From: Herpetosiphon gulosus
GTDB lineage: Bacteria > Chloroflexota > Chloroflexia > Chloroflexales > Herpetosiphonaceae
Reading direction: 5' to 3'
Length of the DNA: 64,000 bases
NCBI RefSeq assembly: GCF_039545135.1
Contig: NZ_BAABRU010000005.1
Span: 248,001-312,000, forward strand
Position numbers and translations under genes: made by a program. Within the stretch, counting starts at the first letter, position 1. Each line of letters starts with the position of its first letter. Of the stretch, positions 24,023 through 33,061 are shown piece after piece. Below the pieces are notes generated by a model. The model saw nothing but the letters and a program-made list of their open reading frames with translations. It was not told the DNA's origin and ran no database searches.

Positions 24023-26641
24023 TTATTTGCCAACTAATGGCAGATAAAGCTTGTTGTTGACCACAGTTACCACAAAGGTGCGTTCGAAGGTGTCTTCGCC
24101 ATCATCGACGGTAACCGTGATGGTGGTTGTACCAGTTTGGCCAGTAGCTGGAGTCAAACTCAAGGTGCGTTCTGAGCCAGTGCCAACAATTGAAATATTG
24201 GCATTTGGTACCAAGGTCGTGTTTGATGATTCAGCAGTAACGGTTAAGGTGGCGGCGGCATCATCAATATCGGCCACGGTAAACAGAATTGGCCCAAGGG
24301 TTGAATTGACGTTGATCGTTTCATCCATAAAGGCCGAAAGCTCAGGCGCATCGTTGACCGCATTGACGGTCAAAGCCACCGTGCGGGTATAGGCTGAAAC
24401 GCCATCCTGAACAAAGAAGTTCAGGTTGGTTGTGCCCGAAGCATTCAAGACTGGCGCGATTGTAAAGGTACGGGTATAGGCATTGGTTGCGCCAGTTTCC
24501 ACAATATCAGCATCGGCAACCAAATCTTGATCACCCGATAAGCCAGTAATCGTAATATCGCTAGCCCTGGTGTCGCTATCGGTTACGCCAATATCGATTG
24601 TTACCGAAGCATCTTCATCGGTGGTAAGGCTGGCAACACTGTTGGCGGTTGGCTTATCGTTAACCACTATCACAAAGGTGTCGCTGGCTGAGCCTTGACC
24701 ATTAACCCGAATTTGAATGGTCACTGTGCCTGTACGGCCAGCCACTGGCGTGACCGTTACCGTTCGATTGATGCCACTACCGGTCAAAACAATATTGGCA
24801 TTAGGAACCAAGGTTACGTTTGATGAAGTTCCAGTCAAGGTTACGGTGGTGGTATTAGGATCGGTCGTCAAACGTGGATCGCTAATCATGAAGTTCATGG
24901 CCCCAGTGGTGCCATCCTTTGGAATGATCCGATCGTGAATATCCTCGATACGGGTCACATCAAGCAAGCGATCTTGGATGCTTGGGATAATTGGTGTTGT
25001 TTGGCTGATATACTCCAACACCACATCGGCCATAACCGCTAAGGTTGTGCCTTTGCCATCGTTGAGCATAGTATAGCCGTCGCCGCCAGCGTTGGTAAAG
25101 TCGTTGGTTGCGAGGGTATAGATCGAGGTGGTATTTGAAAGCACCTGGGTGCCATCATCTAAGGTGATCGATTGAATTTGTTGACCGATCGCTTTGGATG
25201 AATCGAAGGTTACTTTGAAGCCCGAAATTTGCGGGAAGCGGCCATTGGCCCCAGGCAACGCGCCCAAGCCAAATTCCATTACTTGCCACAATTGGCCCCC
25301 GGTAACTGTTCGGGTCACAACCGTATTACCGAATGGCAAGACCGCATAGATATCACCTAAGACCAAATCGTAGCCTGGGCCAGTTGGGTAGCCGACGCTC
25401 GCCCGGCGCAAGTTTCGATTGATTGGTGTGTAAGACGATGGCAAGGTATCACGCAGACCACCGCCGTTGGTAAAGGCAATCTGCGTGCCATATTTGACCC
25501 GCATGGCATCGGTGACCAAATTGCCCAACGGCACCTCAGCAACCCGTTCGACGTTATTGCCACGGGTGTAGAAGCCACCGGTCGTACCAATCGGGGTGTC
25601 AAATTGTTGTGCTAATTGTGCCCGATAGGGCGCTAACATGGCTTCAATCGCAGCAACTTTAGGTACGTTGGCGGTTGGGGTAACAAAGGTAGCGCTCTTA
25701 TTGGTTACGGTTTCGGTCGTGGTATCGTAGGTCAAATTAACCTTAAGATACTGCAAGCCTTTGCTTTTGTTTTCGGTAACCAATGCCCCGTTGATCGTAT
25801 TTTGGAAGTTCAAGTCAGTGTGATCGCCTAAGATTAAATCGAAGCCAGTCACGCCGTTAGCAAAGTCGATCAATGGGCCTTGATTTGGGGCAGTGATCCC
25901 TTTGTGGGTGATTGCCACAAATACATCAGCGCCTTCAGCTTCGGCTTGGGCTTTGGCTGCCATGGCCGCAGCAACTGAATCGGTAATTTGAATTGGCCCG
26001 AAGTTGCCTGGCTTGACCAAGCTTGGAGCTTCTTCGTTCACCAAACCGATGATCGCAACTTGCACGCCTTGGAATTCAAAAATCTTGTAAGGAGCTACGC
26101 CAGTCAACACGCCAGTGGTGTTGATCAAGTTAGCGGCTACATAGTGAAAAGGAATCCCATTATTATAGATTGAACTAGGAGTTAATGGGCTCGTTGGCGA
26201 GCCAGCCAATTCGATCATCTGTTGCAAGTGCGCAACGCCACGGTCGAAGTTGTGGTTGCCAAAGGTATTCACCTGAATACCCATCATGCGTTGAGCCAAC
26301 ACAGCGGGAACTTCATCGAACATCCCCGAAAGTGGAGGAGTCGCCCCAAAGTCATCGCCAGCAGTCAAGGTAATGGTGTTGGGATTGGCAGCGCGATCAG
26401 CATTCCAATAGGTTGCAATCGTCGAGGCTCCCCCAGCTGCTGGTGTCCCACTTGGGTCGAGTTGCCCGTGCCAGTCGGAAACATTCAACAATTGAATATC
26501 GACAATAGCAACCGGCGCGGCACTGGTCAAGGTTGAGCTGAGCGGAACAAGCGCACTCAAGATGGCGCAGAGGGCAACAAGGACAAGTAGTTTTCGCTTC
26601 GTCATAACCAGGTGATGACAGAGGTTTGGCACCTTTGCCAT
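24023..26641 (-). CDS. Secreted 5'-nucleotidase/metallophosphatase with Ig-like C-terminal repeats
   Basis: An 872-residue exported enzyme. A signal sequence (about 13-42) precedes the calcineurin-like metallophosphatase domain with VSDWHGQL (D56, H58), GDDFGATPPLSG and GNHNFDRG, the usual two-metal ligands. The 5'-nucleotidase C-terminal domain follows (about 350-550; AFTNGGGLRDTLP, YDLVLGDIYAVLPFGNTVV, NDFTNAGGDGYTML). After about residue 570 come three tandem Ig/cadherin-like repeats, with VTVTPVAGRTGTVTI and LSLTPATGQTGTTTI as recurring strings. The protein ends in KLYLPLVGK, a short hydrophobic tail seen by recollection in many Chloroflexota exported proteins. The enzyme would release phosphate from extracellular nucleotides. 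The start at 26641 has AGGAGG 4 bases upstream; a longer reading to 26698 lacks such support. Confidence 0.85.
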   Translation of the reverse strand: MAKVPNLCHHLVMTKRKLLVLVALCAILSALVPLSSTLTSAAPVAIVDIQLLNVSDWHGQLDPSGTPAAGGASTIATYWNADRAANPNTITLTAGDDFGATPPLSGMFDEVPAVLAQRMMGIQVNTFGNHNFDRGVAHLQQMIELAGSPTSPLTPSSIYNNGIPFHYVAANLINTTGVLTGVAPYKIFEFQGVQVAIIGLVNEEAPSLVKPGNFGPIQITDSVAAAMAAKAQAEAEGADVFVAITHKGITAPNQGPLIDFANGVTGFDLILGDHTDLNFQNTINGALVTENKSKGLQYLKVNLTYDTTTETVTNKSATFVTPTANVPKVAAIEAMLAPYRAQLAQQFDTPIGTTGGFYTRGNNVERVAEVPLGNLVTDAMRVKYGTQIAFTNGGGLRDTLPSSYTPINRNLRRASVGYPTGPGYDLVLGDIYAVLPFGNTVVTRTVTGGQLWQVMEFGLGALPGANGRFPQISGFKVTFDSSKAIGQQIQSITLDDGTQVLSNTTSIYTLATNDFTNAGGDGYTMLNDGKGTTLAVMADVVLEYISQTTPIIPSIQDRLLDVTRIEDIHDRIIPKDGTTGAMNFMISDPRLTTDPNTTTVTLTGTSSNVTLVPNANIVLTGSGINRTVTVTPVAGRTGTVTIQIRVNGQGSASDTFVIVVNDKPTANSVASLTTDEDASVTIDIGVTDSDTRASDITITGLSGDQDLVADADIVETGATNAYTRTFTIAPVLNASGTTNLNFFVQDGVSAYTRTVALTVNAVNDAPELSAFMDETINVNSTLGPILFTVADIDDAAATLTVTAESSNTTLVPNANISIVGTGSERTLSLTPATGQTGTTTITVTVDDGEDTFERTFVVTVVNNKLYLPLVGK

Positions 26642-27019
26642 CGTTCCTCCTTTCGTGGAAGGGCAATGATTTATTAAGAGTGTTGGCTGATTTGACACAA
26701 TCTATTGTACTCGATCTTAATAACCGAGCAACTATTAGAATTATTTAATAGTGGGTTAAATTTAGGTTATGGTTCGTCATTAAAGCTAAATATTTGATGA
26801 GAATGCCAAAATACTCTAGGAGCGGTTTCATGCTCGATTATGAGAAAAATATTTACGAACGAGGGGCAATCGTAGATGTTTTTTAATCTTTTTGCTGGTG
26901 AATTATGTTGACGAAATCTGTAAGCCTTGGTATCCTCCCCCGCCGATACACCATGCATTGTGTATTGCATCCTAGTTTCGATGGTGGCTCCATGTTGAGC
27001 CTGGTTTTCTGGAGGTTCC
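26642..27019. other. Divergent intergenic region, A/T-rich
   Basis: 378 bases between the divergent 5'-nucleotidase and M23 genes. No open frame with a ribosome binding site is convincing. It contains a short palindrome (CTATTA/TAATAG, 26732-26751) and a possible minus-strand promoter listed separately. The M23 gene has a clear GGAGG but no recognised promoter. Confidence 0.6.
26704..26731 (-). promoter_or_regulatory. Candidate promoter of the 5'-nucleotidase gene
   Basis: Read on the minus strand, TTGCTC (26731-26726) and TACAAT (26709-26704) are 16 bases apart, about 60 bases before the ATG at 26641. The -35 match is partial. Confidence 0.4.
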
Positions 27020-28150
27020 ATGGTGAAACGGACACTGCGCTCGGTGTTGTTTGGGGTTATCGGGGTCGCGGTGTTGCTGGGGTTTGCTCAATCGGCACAG
27101 GCCGAAGGCAAGCCAACATTGTATCTACCAACGCCACCAGGCCAAACGTGGGAAGTGATTCAAGGCTATAACTGCGGGACACACGACGGTTGGGGCCGAC
27201 TCTCGTTCGATTTGGTCAATACTGAAGGGCCAACGACTGGCGCACCAATCTATGCCGCAGCTGATGGCACAATCTTTTTCTGGACAGGCCGCTCTGGTTC
27301 GCTGATTCTCGCCCACGGTGATGGCTACTACACGATGTATTCACACTTATCGTCGTGGATCGAAGCTCCAGTTGGCACTTCGGTCAAACGTGGTCAATAT
27401 ATCGGCAACGCAGGCGCGACCAATCCCACACCCACAGTTCCCCACTTACACTTTACCTTCTTCCGTGGCGATGGCCCATATGCCTACAATCGCCAACCAG
27501 TGGCTTTAGCCTTTGCTGAAGGCCACGATTTTCCGGATACTGGCAAATGTAATCAATATGCTGGTACGCAATTAGTTGCGAATGGCGAAGCCGATAGCGT
27601 TGCGCCAACCCTCGAATGGGCTGGTCCAGCCGAACGCACGTGGGTCAACAGTGGGCGGCTCGATTGGCAATTAGCCGATAACCAAAGCATTCTGGGTTTT
27701 AGCCAAAATTGGGATGCCCCCGCCGCGACTGAAAAACCGCAATTTGCCGCCAACACAGGCTACCTTGAATTACTCGCAGGGCAACACACGGCCTATGTAA
27801 CCGCTTGGGATGCTGCTGGCAATCAAGCAAGTTTCCAACGAGAAATTTGGTTTGATCCCACTGCTCCCAGTTTGCCAACCACTACGGTGACCGAAAGCCT
27901 CAAACTTAACGGTAGCCAAGCCAGTTTGGTGCTCAATTGGCAATCAGCCAGCGATGTCGATTCAGGGGTTAAGGGCTATCAAGTCTATTTTGGCACTGAT
28001 CCGCTGGGCACAAGCGAATGGTTTGTGGCTGAGCAACAAGTTGATGTTGGCTTGCGCGAATCAGGCTTCTACTACTTCCGAATTCGCAGCGAAGATAACG
28101 CCCATAATTTCAGTGAATGGACGACCCTGCAAACGGTGCAAATTAATTAA
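27020..28150 (+). CDS. Exported M23-family (LytM-type) protein with C-terminal Ig/FN3-like domains
   Basis: A 376-residue exported protein with a signal peptide (1-28, ending AQA-E). The M23 endopeptidase-like domain spans about 45-165: HGDGYYTMYSHL (H109) and PHLHF (H142, H144) are the second histidine and HxH motifs of lysostaphin-type zinc peptidases. The first pair is unusual: D64 lies in RLSFD, where the histidine expected four residues before the Asp is Arg (R60), and the nearest His is H55. Two all-beta domains follow (about 195-285 and 290-376, the second FN3-like with VDSGVKGYQVYFGTDP and FYYFRIRSEDNAHNFSEW). It likely acts on, or binds to, cell-wall peptidoglycan. GGAGG lies 4 bases before the ATG. 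Confidence 0.82.
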   Translation: MVKRTLRSVLFGVIGVAVLLGFAQSAQAEGKPTLYLPTPPGQTWEVIQGYNCGTHDGWGRLSFDLVNTEGPTTGAPIYAAADGTIFFWTGRSGSLILAHGDGYYTMYSHLSSWIEAPVGTSVKRGQYIGNAGATNPTPTVPHLHFTFFRGDGPYAYNRQPVALAFAEGHDFPDTGKCNQYAGTQLVANGEADSVAPTLEWAGPAERTWVNSGRLDWQLADNQSILGFSQNWDAPAATEKPQFAANTGYLELLAGQHTAYVTAWDAAGNQASFQREIWFDPTAPSLPTTTVTESLKLNGSQASLVLNWQSASDVDSGVKGYQVYFGTDPLGTSEWFVAEQQVDVGLRESGFYYFRIRSEDNAHNFSEWTTLQTVQIN

Positions 28151-28284
28151 ACCTAGCGGGTAATTTCCTGCCTGAAATAGCATATCAGCGATCTCCACAA
28201 ACGTGCTAGCGGAGTGTCATTGCCAAGCGTGCTAATGACCTTTATACTCAGCTTAGCCCACTAAATCTTGGGAGGATCGCTGAT

Positions 28285-29076
28285 ATGGTGTTCTTTGGGA
28301 TCGTCTTGCTGATCGCGGCTGTCATCTGCTTCTTCTTTGCCCGCAGTCAATCCAACAAATTGGCCGATCTGAATGCTACCGACACCTATACAACTCAAAT
28401 GTTGCATGATTTGCACAAAAACGTTGTAGAAACGCTCGGGGCCGAGGCGCTGGCCGAACCCTGCGAAATTGAAGGACAAGTTAGTTGCGATAATCCATTG
28501 GTCGCCCCGATTTCTGGTCAAACCTGTATTGCCTACCGTTTTTCTTTAACTCGTGAATATAGCGAAGTCGTGCATGATACCGATAGCGAAGGTCGCAAAC
28601 GCACCCGTACCCAAACTGGCAGCGAAACGATTAAATCCGAGGAAGAGTGTGCCTATTTCTGGATCAACGATAATTTTGGCAAGGCTTGGGTTGACCCAAC
28701 TGATGCTGAGATCGATTATGAAGCGGGCCAAAATATTCTGTTGCCTTCGCCAGATAAGGCCTCAATTCTGCATTTTGGCGATTTTGAATTTGCCGCCCCA
28801 GCCTCAAACAATGGTGCTCGCCGCACGACTGGCTATCGTGCTCAAGAAGAGCTTTTTACCGATGATGGGCGAGCTTACATCCTTGGTTGCGTGACCGATG
28901 ATGAAGGTGAACCAACCATCGCCTACAATGAAAAGAAACTTAAGCGCATGATCATCAGCCGCAAAACTGAACGTGAATTGGCCAACAGCGCCGCTGGTTG
29001 GTCACGAAACCTCTATTATGGCGCTGCTGGCTCAGCCGTGGCTGGCATCATCTTCACGATTTGGGGTTTGTTGTAA
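28285..29076 (+). CDS. GIDE-domain membrane protein (E3-ligase-like domain, no RING)
   Basis: A 263-residue protein with membrane helices at both ends (VFFGIVLLIAAVICFFFA at 2-19; YGAAGSAVAGIIFTIWGLL at the C-terminus) and a large soluble domain between. The order CEIEGQVSCDNPLVAPISGQTCIAYRFSLTREY followed by a disulfide-poor beta-rich core is that of the GIDE domain, known from the mitochondrial ubiquitin ligase MUL1/MULAN, where it lies between two membrane helices. The RING finger of the eukaryotic protein is absent here. Bacterial and archaeal GIDE proteins are of unknown function. GGGAGG before the ATG at 28285 supports the start. It converges on the glycosyltransferase gene with a 2-base gap. 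Confidence 0.78.
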   Translation: MVFFGIVLLIAAVICFFFARSQSNKLADLNATDTYTTQMLHDLHKNVVETLGAEALAEPCEIEGQVSCDNPLVAPISGQTCIAYRFSLTREYSEVVHDTDSEGRKRTRTQTGSETIKSEEECAYFWINDNFGKAWVDPTDAEIDYEAGQNILLPSPDKASILHFGDFEFAAPASNNGARRTTGYRAQEELFTDDGRAYILGCVTDDEGEPTIAYNEKKLKRMIISRKTERELANSAAGWSRNLYYGAAGSAVAGIIFTIWGLL

Positions 29077-29078
29077 AG

Positions 29079-31031
29079 CTATTTCAAGCTCCCATACACT
29101 CGTAAAATTGGATCAATTGCGCTGAGGTGGCTCAAGGCCCAAGCCAAACTTATGGCCTGAACTGCCTCAGCTAACCAACGACTGCCCTTCGGCCAACGCC
29201 AAGCCTGCCCCCGCAACCACTCCAACCAATAGGCTCCAAGCACCAACAACAATGGCACAATCGGTAGGTAAAAGCGATCTTTGTTCCACGTTAGGGCAAT
29301 AATTGGAATATAGCTTAAACTCAGCCATGCCAACAAGCTCAAACGCGGGTCTGCCCGTTTCAGTACGGCTAATCCAAGCCCTAAGAGCATCAATAAGCCA
29401 AAGGGCCAAATAAAGATTGTGTGCAAGGTAAAGCTGAAAAATTGGCTTAAATTGGCTTGCCAATGGCGAAACAATCCATATGGGTCAAACGCCACAATAT
29501 CGTATAAGCCTGTATCGCTGGGCGCGGTAGCAATTGCCTCGGGGCTATCGGCAGCTACCACCGCATCAACTCGATTGTAGGCGGCTTGCCAAATATTTTC
29601 ATATTGCTGCGAGAAGAAAGGCCGTCCTGTATCACGAATATCGAGCACCCACTGCGGCGCAGAGCCAAGCAAAAATCCGACCAAAAGCAAACTTGGGGCA
29701 AACCAACGGGCTAAGCGTTGCGGCCAACGCGGCGGGCTAGGTAGGCGTTGCAGCCACAACCACGGCAGCATTAACACCATAATTACTATCGATTGAAACC
29801 GGAATAAATAGGCCAACCCCAAGCACAAACCAGCGAGCGCCACGCGACGTGAAGTCAGATCTGGTTGCCAAACTAAGATTAATAATGCCGCTAAATAGGC
29901 TGGCAATTGGACACTATCGCTGCTGGCCACCACCCCAAAAGCCAATAATAACGGGGTTGCTAAGGCCAAGATCAAGGCTACAATTGCGCCGCGCAAGGCC
30001 AATATGCGATAGGCCAATATGCCTGTGAGCAACAACGTCAAGAGCATGCTGATGAATCCAGCGGTTTGCCCAATCGCTAGTTGATCGCCATTCCACAACA
30101 AACCAAGCCATAAAATCAGTGGAAATCCCAATGGATAGAAGGGATGCGCCCGAAACACCGATTCGGCGGAACTGCCATGATTGGCATGCCAGCCAAAATC
30201 TGGCCCCTCAACCGCCCACCACTGACGTGAGAGCAGCATCACAATTGCCGCAATGCCAATTAAACCAACGAATGGCACGGCTTGCCACCACGCTTGCCAC
30301 GGCCAACGCACGAGCGCCAACCCCACCAAGGGCAAAATCAACAAACTTGGCGCAAAGCGTAACGGCCACCAAACGCTTTGATCGCTAGAGAGCCACGTTA
30401 AGCCACCGAGTATTAGGCTTAAACCAATGGCTGTTGCTGCCAACCACAGCCATTCACGCCGTTGCTGTGGCCTGATTAATGCCGCTAAACTCAGCACCAA
30501 TGCTGTAATCCAGGCAAATGGCAACAATGAAATGTCGCCAGTGGGTGACCAACCTAGGCTTTGTAAGACCACTCCTAATTGGCGTTGATCGCTACCCTCA
30601 AGCATTTGCAACTCGCTATTGAGCGTAAGTTGCTGGTCGCTAGCCCAACGCAGCCAATTCAGTGAAGCCTTCGGTTGCCAGAAAATATGATAGGAGCGTG
30701 GCGCATTGCTAATCGGCAGATCAAGCACGCGATGCCCAGCTTGATTCAATTGCACAATTGTGGTGGTTAGTGGCGAAACCAAACCCACGCTCAGCAGATA
30801 GCTGGTGTGGGTTGCCGGTGAGCCAATCATTCCATGGCCATTGGTCCAACGGTAGGCTCCTAATTCTGATTGTTCTTTGGTCTGAAAGCCCTCAACGAGC
30901 CATGGCGAATCGTATTTGCCACCAATTGAAATCTGGGCCGGGCTTCGTTGCAGCACCCAGATCAAGGTTATAGCTAAACAAAGCCCTAAAAGAGCCAGAA
31001 AACTGCTTATTTGAATAATTCTACGCTGCAC
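29079..31031 (-). CDS. GT39-like membrane glycosyltransferase
   Basis: A roughly 650-residue protein with 10 or more membrane helices. After the first helix (about 7-30) there is a soluble segment of about 130 residues (30-165), then a run of helices. The first loop after them (EGPDFGWHANHGSSAESVFRAHPFYPLGFPLI) resembles the acidic catalytic loop region of ArnT/dolichyl-phosphate-mannose protein mannosyltransferase-like enzymes (GT39/PMT_2), which take sugars from polyprenyl phosphate on the outer face of the membrane. The start is uncertain: GTG at 31031, with GAGG 12 bases upstream, is chosen, since a longer frame to 31094 uses TTG without support. Sugar and acceptor are unknown. Confidence 0.68.
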   Translation of the reverse strand: MQRRIIQISSFLALLGLCLAITLIWVLQRSPAQISIGGKYDSPWLVEGFQTKEQSELGAYRWTNGHGMIGSPATHTSYLLSVGLVSPLTTTIVQLNQAGHRVLDLPISNAPRSYHIFWQPKASLNWLRWASDQQLTLNSELQMLEGSDQRQLGVVLQSLGWSPTGDISLLPFAWITALVLSLAALIRPQQRREWLWLAATAIGLSLILGGLTWLSSDQSVWWPLRFAPSLLILPLVGLALVRWPWQAWWQAVPFVGLIGIAAIVMLLSRQWWAVEGPDFGWHANHGSSAESVFRAHPFYPLGFPLILWLGLLWNGDQLAIGQTAGFISMLLTLLLTGILAYRILALRGAIVALILALATPLLLAFGVVASSDSVQLPAYLAALLILVWQPDLTSRRVALAGLCLGLAYLFRFQSIVIMVLMLPWLWLQRLPSPPRWPQRLARWFAPSLLLVGFLLGSAPQWVLDIRDTGRPFFSQQYENIWQAAYNRVDAVVAADSPEAIATAPSDTGLYDIVAFDPYGLFRHWQANLSQFFSFTLHTIFIWPFGLLMLLGLGLAVLKRADPRLSLLAWLSLSYIPIIALTWNKDRFYLPIVPLLLVLGAYWLEWLRGQAWRWPKGSRWLAEAVQAISLAWALSHLSAIDPILRVYGSLK

Positions 31032-31040
31032 AATGAATCC

Positions 31041-31102
31041 AATCCTCGTTGAACAAATCACGTCCGTGCCTATCCTAGCACATAGGTTGCTCAACGAGGA
31101 TT
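31041..31102. repeat. 12-bp perfect inverted repeat upstream of the GT39-like gene
   Basis: AATCCTCGTTGA (31041-31052) and its complement TCAACGAGGATT (31091-31102) are 38 bases apart, directly 5' of the gene on the minus strand. They could be operator half-sites or fold in the leader RNA. Confidence 0.45.
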
Positions 31103-31138
31103 TAATCGGTCTGTTTTGGATTAATTGCTAATTAAGAT

Positions 31139-32389
31139 TTAGCCATTGCGAATCCATTGGCTGCGCAAGCGTTGGATAATTTGGCTTTCATAGCCAAGTA
31201 ACTCGTTGGTAATTGCCGTCATGGTATTCGTTTCAGGCTGAATGGTGACCTGTTGGGGAGCAATTGTGCTAAGAAACTCAATTCGCTGAGCGGTTGGCGG
31301 ATGTGATGCATCAAGTAACGAGCCTTCTAAACGAGCTACTCGCCGCAAGCGTTCGCGCTCATGATCTGGGATAGTTGCTACATGCTCGGCCATATGCTGC
31401 AAAATATGCGGTTTGGCTGGGTTAAGTACGGCCCGCTGAATCGCTAAATGACATGAATCGTCAAGGTGAATCCGATCCAGCAAATCGATTGCGGCGGCAC
31501 TGCCACCTAATTCAGCTGCCTTATAATCGGCTAAATACTCAGCTCGTTGGCTTTCGCGGCCAGCCAATAGCACCATGATCTTCATCCAACCGAGCAACAA
31601 CCAACACACGCCGCGCAGCAACAGATTAAACGGTAACAACAAAAAGCCTTTTAATCCAAGCTCAGGCTGTACCAGCTCGACTGGATAGATCGTTTCAATC
31701 CACGTAGCTAATGCGTTAACTGCCGAATGAATTAAGAACGAGCGATTAATATCATTATTGATGCTATGCCCAATCTCATGGGCAATTAGGGCCACTCGTT
31801 CTTGATTACTCAAGCTGAGCCATAAGGGCAGTCCAAGGCCAATCGCTGGCGTTCGATGCCAACCCAAACGGTTGAACCAAGCATTAAAATGTTCATCAAC
31901 CAACACAACTTCAATCGGTTTTGCCCCAAGCTGAGTAGTCATTTGGTTAAGCAAGTTAAACAAGGTTGGGGCTTCTTTGGGCGTTAGAATTAATCCATCT
32001 TTGGGAAATGTAGCCAACGTTGGCCGCAAAAGCCAAACCATGCCCAACAAGACTACCCCAAAAACCACCGCAAAGGCATTCGGCCAGCCATCAATTATCA
32101 AGAGCAAGGCTAAAACGAAGAAAAGCAGGGTAAACCCATGAATCAACCCAGCCATCAAGCCGACAATGACTTTGCTGAGCGTCCAACGTGGTTTAAGATC
32201 ATTCAGCGACTGCATTTGGCGTAGCATTTGGTTGCCCAAACGCCGACTTACATTGGTATAGAGCTTGTCGAACATGCCATAGGTTTCAGGCAGTGAACGT
32301 GGCTTGATATTCCAGCCACATTCACACCATGGCAAATAAGCAGGGTTGAGCGCAAGCTGACGCTGGCATTGGGGGCATTGTTGTTGCAT
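31139..32389 (-). CDS. M48-family membrane metalloprotease with N-terminal zinc ribbon
   Basis: A 416-residue membrane protease. An N-terminal zinc-ribbon-like segment (CPQC at 5-8, CEC at 22-24) precedes two membrane helices (about 72-122). The catalytic HEIGH motif is at 204-208 within LSNQERVALIAHEIGHSINND, and the third metal ligand glutamate probably lies in ESQRAEYLADYKAAELGG. Two further hydrophobic segments flank the latter. This order is that of M48 (HtpX/Ste24-like) proteases, which in other bacteria degrade damaged membrane proteins. The ATG at 32389 is preferred over an upstream in-frame TTG at 32404. Confidence 0.85.
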   Translation of the reverse strand: MQQQCPQCQRQLALNPAYLPWCECGWNIKPRSLPETYGMFDKLYTNVSRRLGNQMLRQMQSLNDLKPRWTLSKVIVGLMAGLIHGFTLLFFVLALLLIIDGWPNAFAVVFGVVLLGMVWLLRPTLATFPKDGLILTPKEAPTLFNLLNQMTTQLGAKPIEVVLVDEHFNAWFNRLGWHRTPAIGLGLPLWLSLSNQERVALIAHEIGHSINNDINRSFLIHSAVNALATWIETIYPVELVQPELGLKGFLLLPFNLLLRGVCWLLLGWMKIMVLLAGRESQRAEYLADYKAAELGGSAAAIDLLDRIHLDDSCHLAIQRAVLNPAKPHILQHMAEHVATIPDHERERLRRVARLEGSLLDASHPPTAQRIEFLSTIAPQQVTIQPETNTMTAITNELLGYESQIIQRLRSQWIRNG

Positions 32390-32470
32390 CGGTTCTCTCT
32401 TCAAATATTTTAGGAATTGTGCCAGTTTAGTCTAGCTCGACGCTCGTTGCATCCTGCTTATGGCCGAGAT

Positions 32471-32866
32471 TTAGGGGCGTTGATAGCTGGCAACTTGCTG
32501 GCGAAATGAATCAGGAATGGGCACAGATCGTTGAGTTTTATAATCAAACCAGATTAATTCGGTTGAGCCTTGGGTCACAATTTCGTTGCCCCGCTTGATT
32601 GTGTAAATCATGGTAAAGCTCTTATGCCCAATCCGCGAGACATCGACGCTACCTTGGAGCTGATCACCAAAAAACACTGGCTTGAGAAAGCGCACTGAAA
32701 TTTCGCCCAAAATAAACGGCACTTCGGCCAAATGGGCTACGCCCAATAATTCGAGCGCAAAATGTAAACGCAAGGTCTCGAAATAGGTCAAATAGACTGC
32801 ATTATTGACATGGCCAAGCCCATCCAAATCACGAAAACGGACTTCTAGTGGATACTGAAACGACAT
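32471..32866 (-). CDS. Acyl-CoA thioesterase of the YbgC/FadM hot-dog family
   Basis: A 131-residue single hot-dog domain protein. The catalytic-region motif VRFRDLDGLGHVNNAVYLTYFE, with the Asp that is catalytic in 4-hydroxybenzoyl-CoA thioesterases (D-x-x-G-H-V-N-N), is intact, followed by LGEISVRFLKPVFFGDQL. Such enzymes hydrolyse acyl-CoA esters; chain-length preference cannot be read here. The start is the ATG at 32866, which has GGAGG 6 bases upstream. It is divergent from the DUF1992 gene. Confidence 0.88.
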   Translation of the reverse strand: MSFQYPLEVRFRDLDGLGHVNNAVYLTYFETLRLHFALELLGVAHLAEVPFILGEISVRFLKPVFFGDQLQGSVDVSRIGHKSFTMIYTIKRGNEIVTQGSTELIWFDYKTQRSVPIPDSFRQQVASYQRP

Positions 32867-33061
32867 CGATGTCCTCCAACCATCCAAAGTACATATGGAT
32901 ATAGGCATATTGTAACAAATTTCTCAAAATTTTGATGTTGTTGATAACCTTGTCGCCAGCCAATCTTTGTGATATTCTGCACATAAGCCTGTGGTGAGGT
33001 TTGGGCACATGCATGGGGTATGTGATTCGGCCATACCACAGCAACACAAGGGGGTTTTAGC

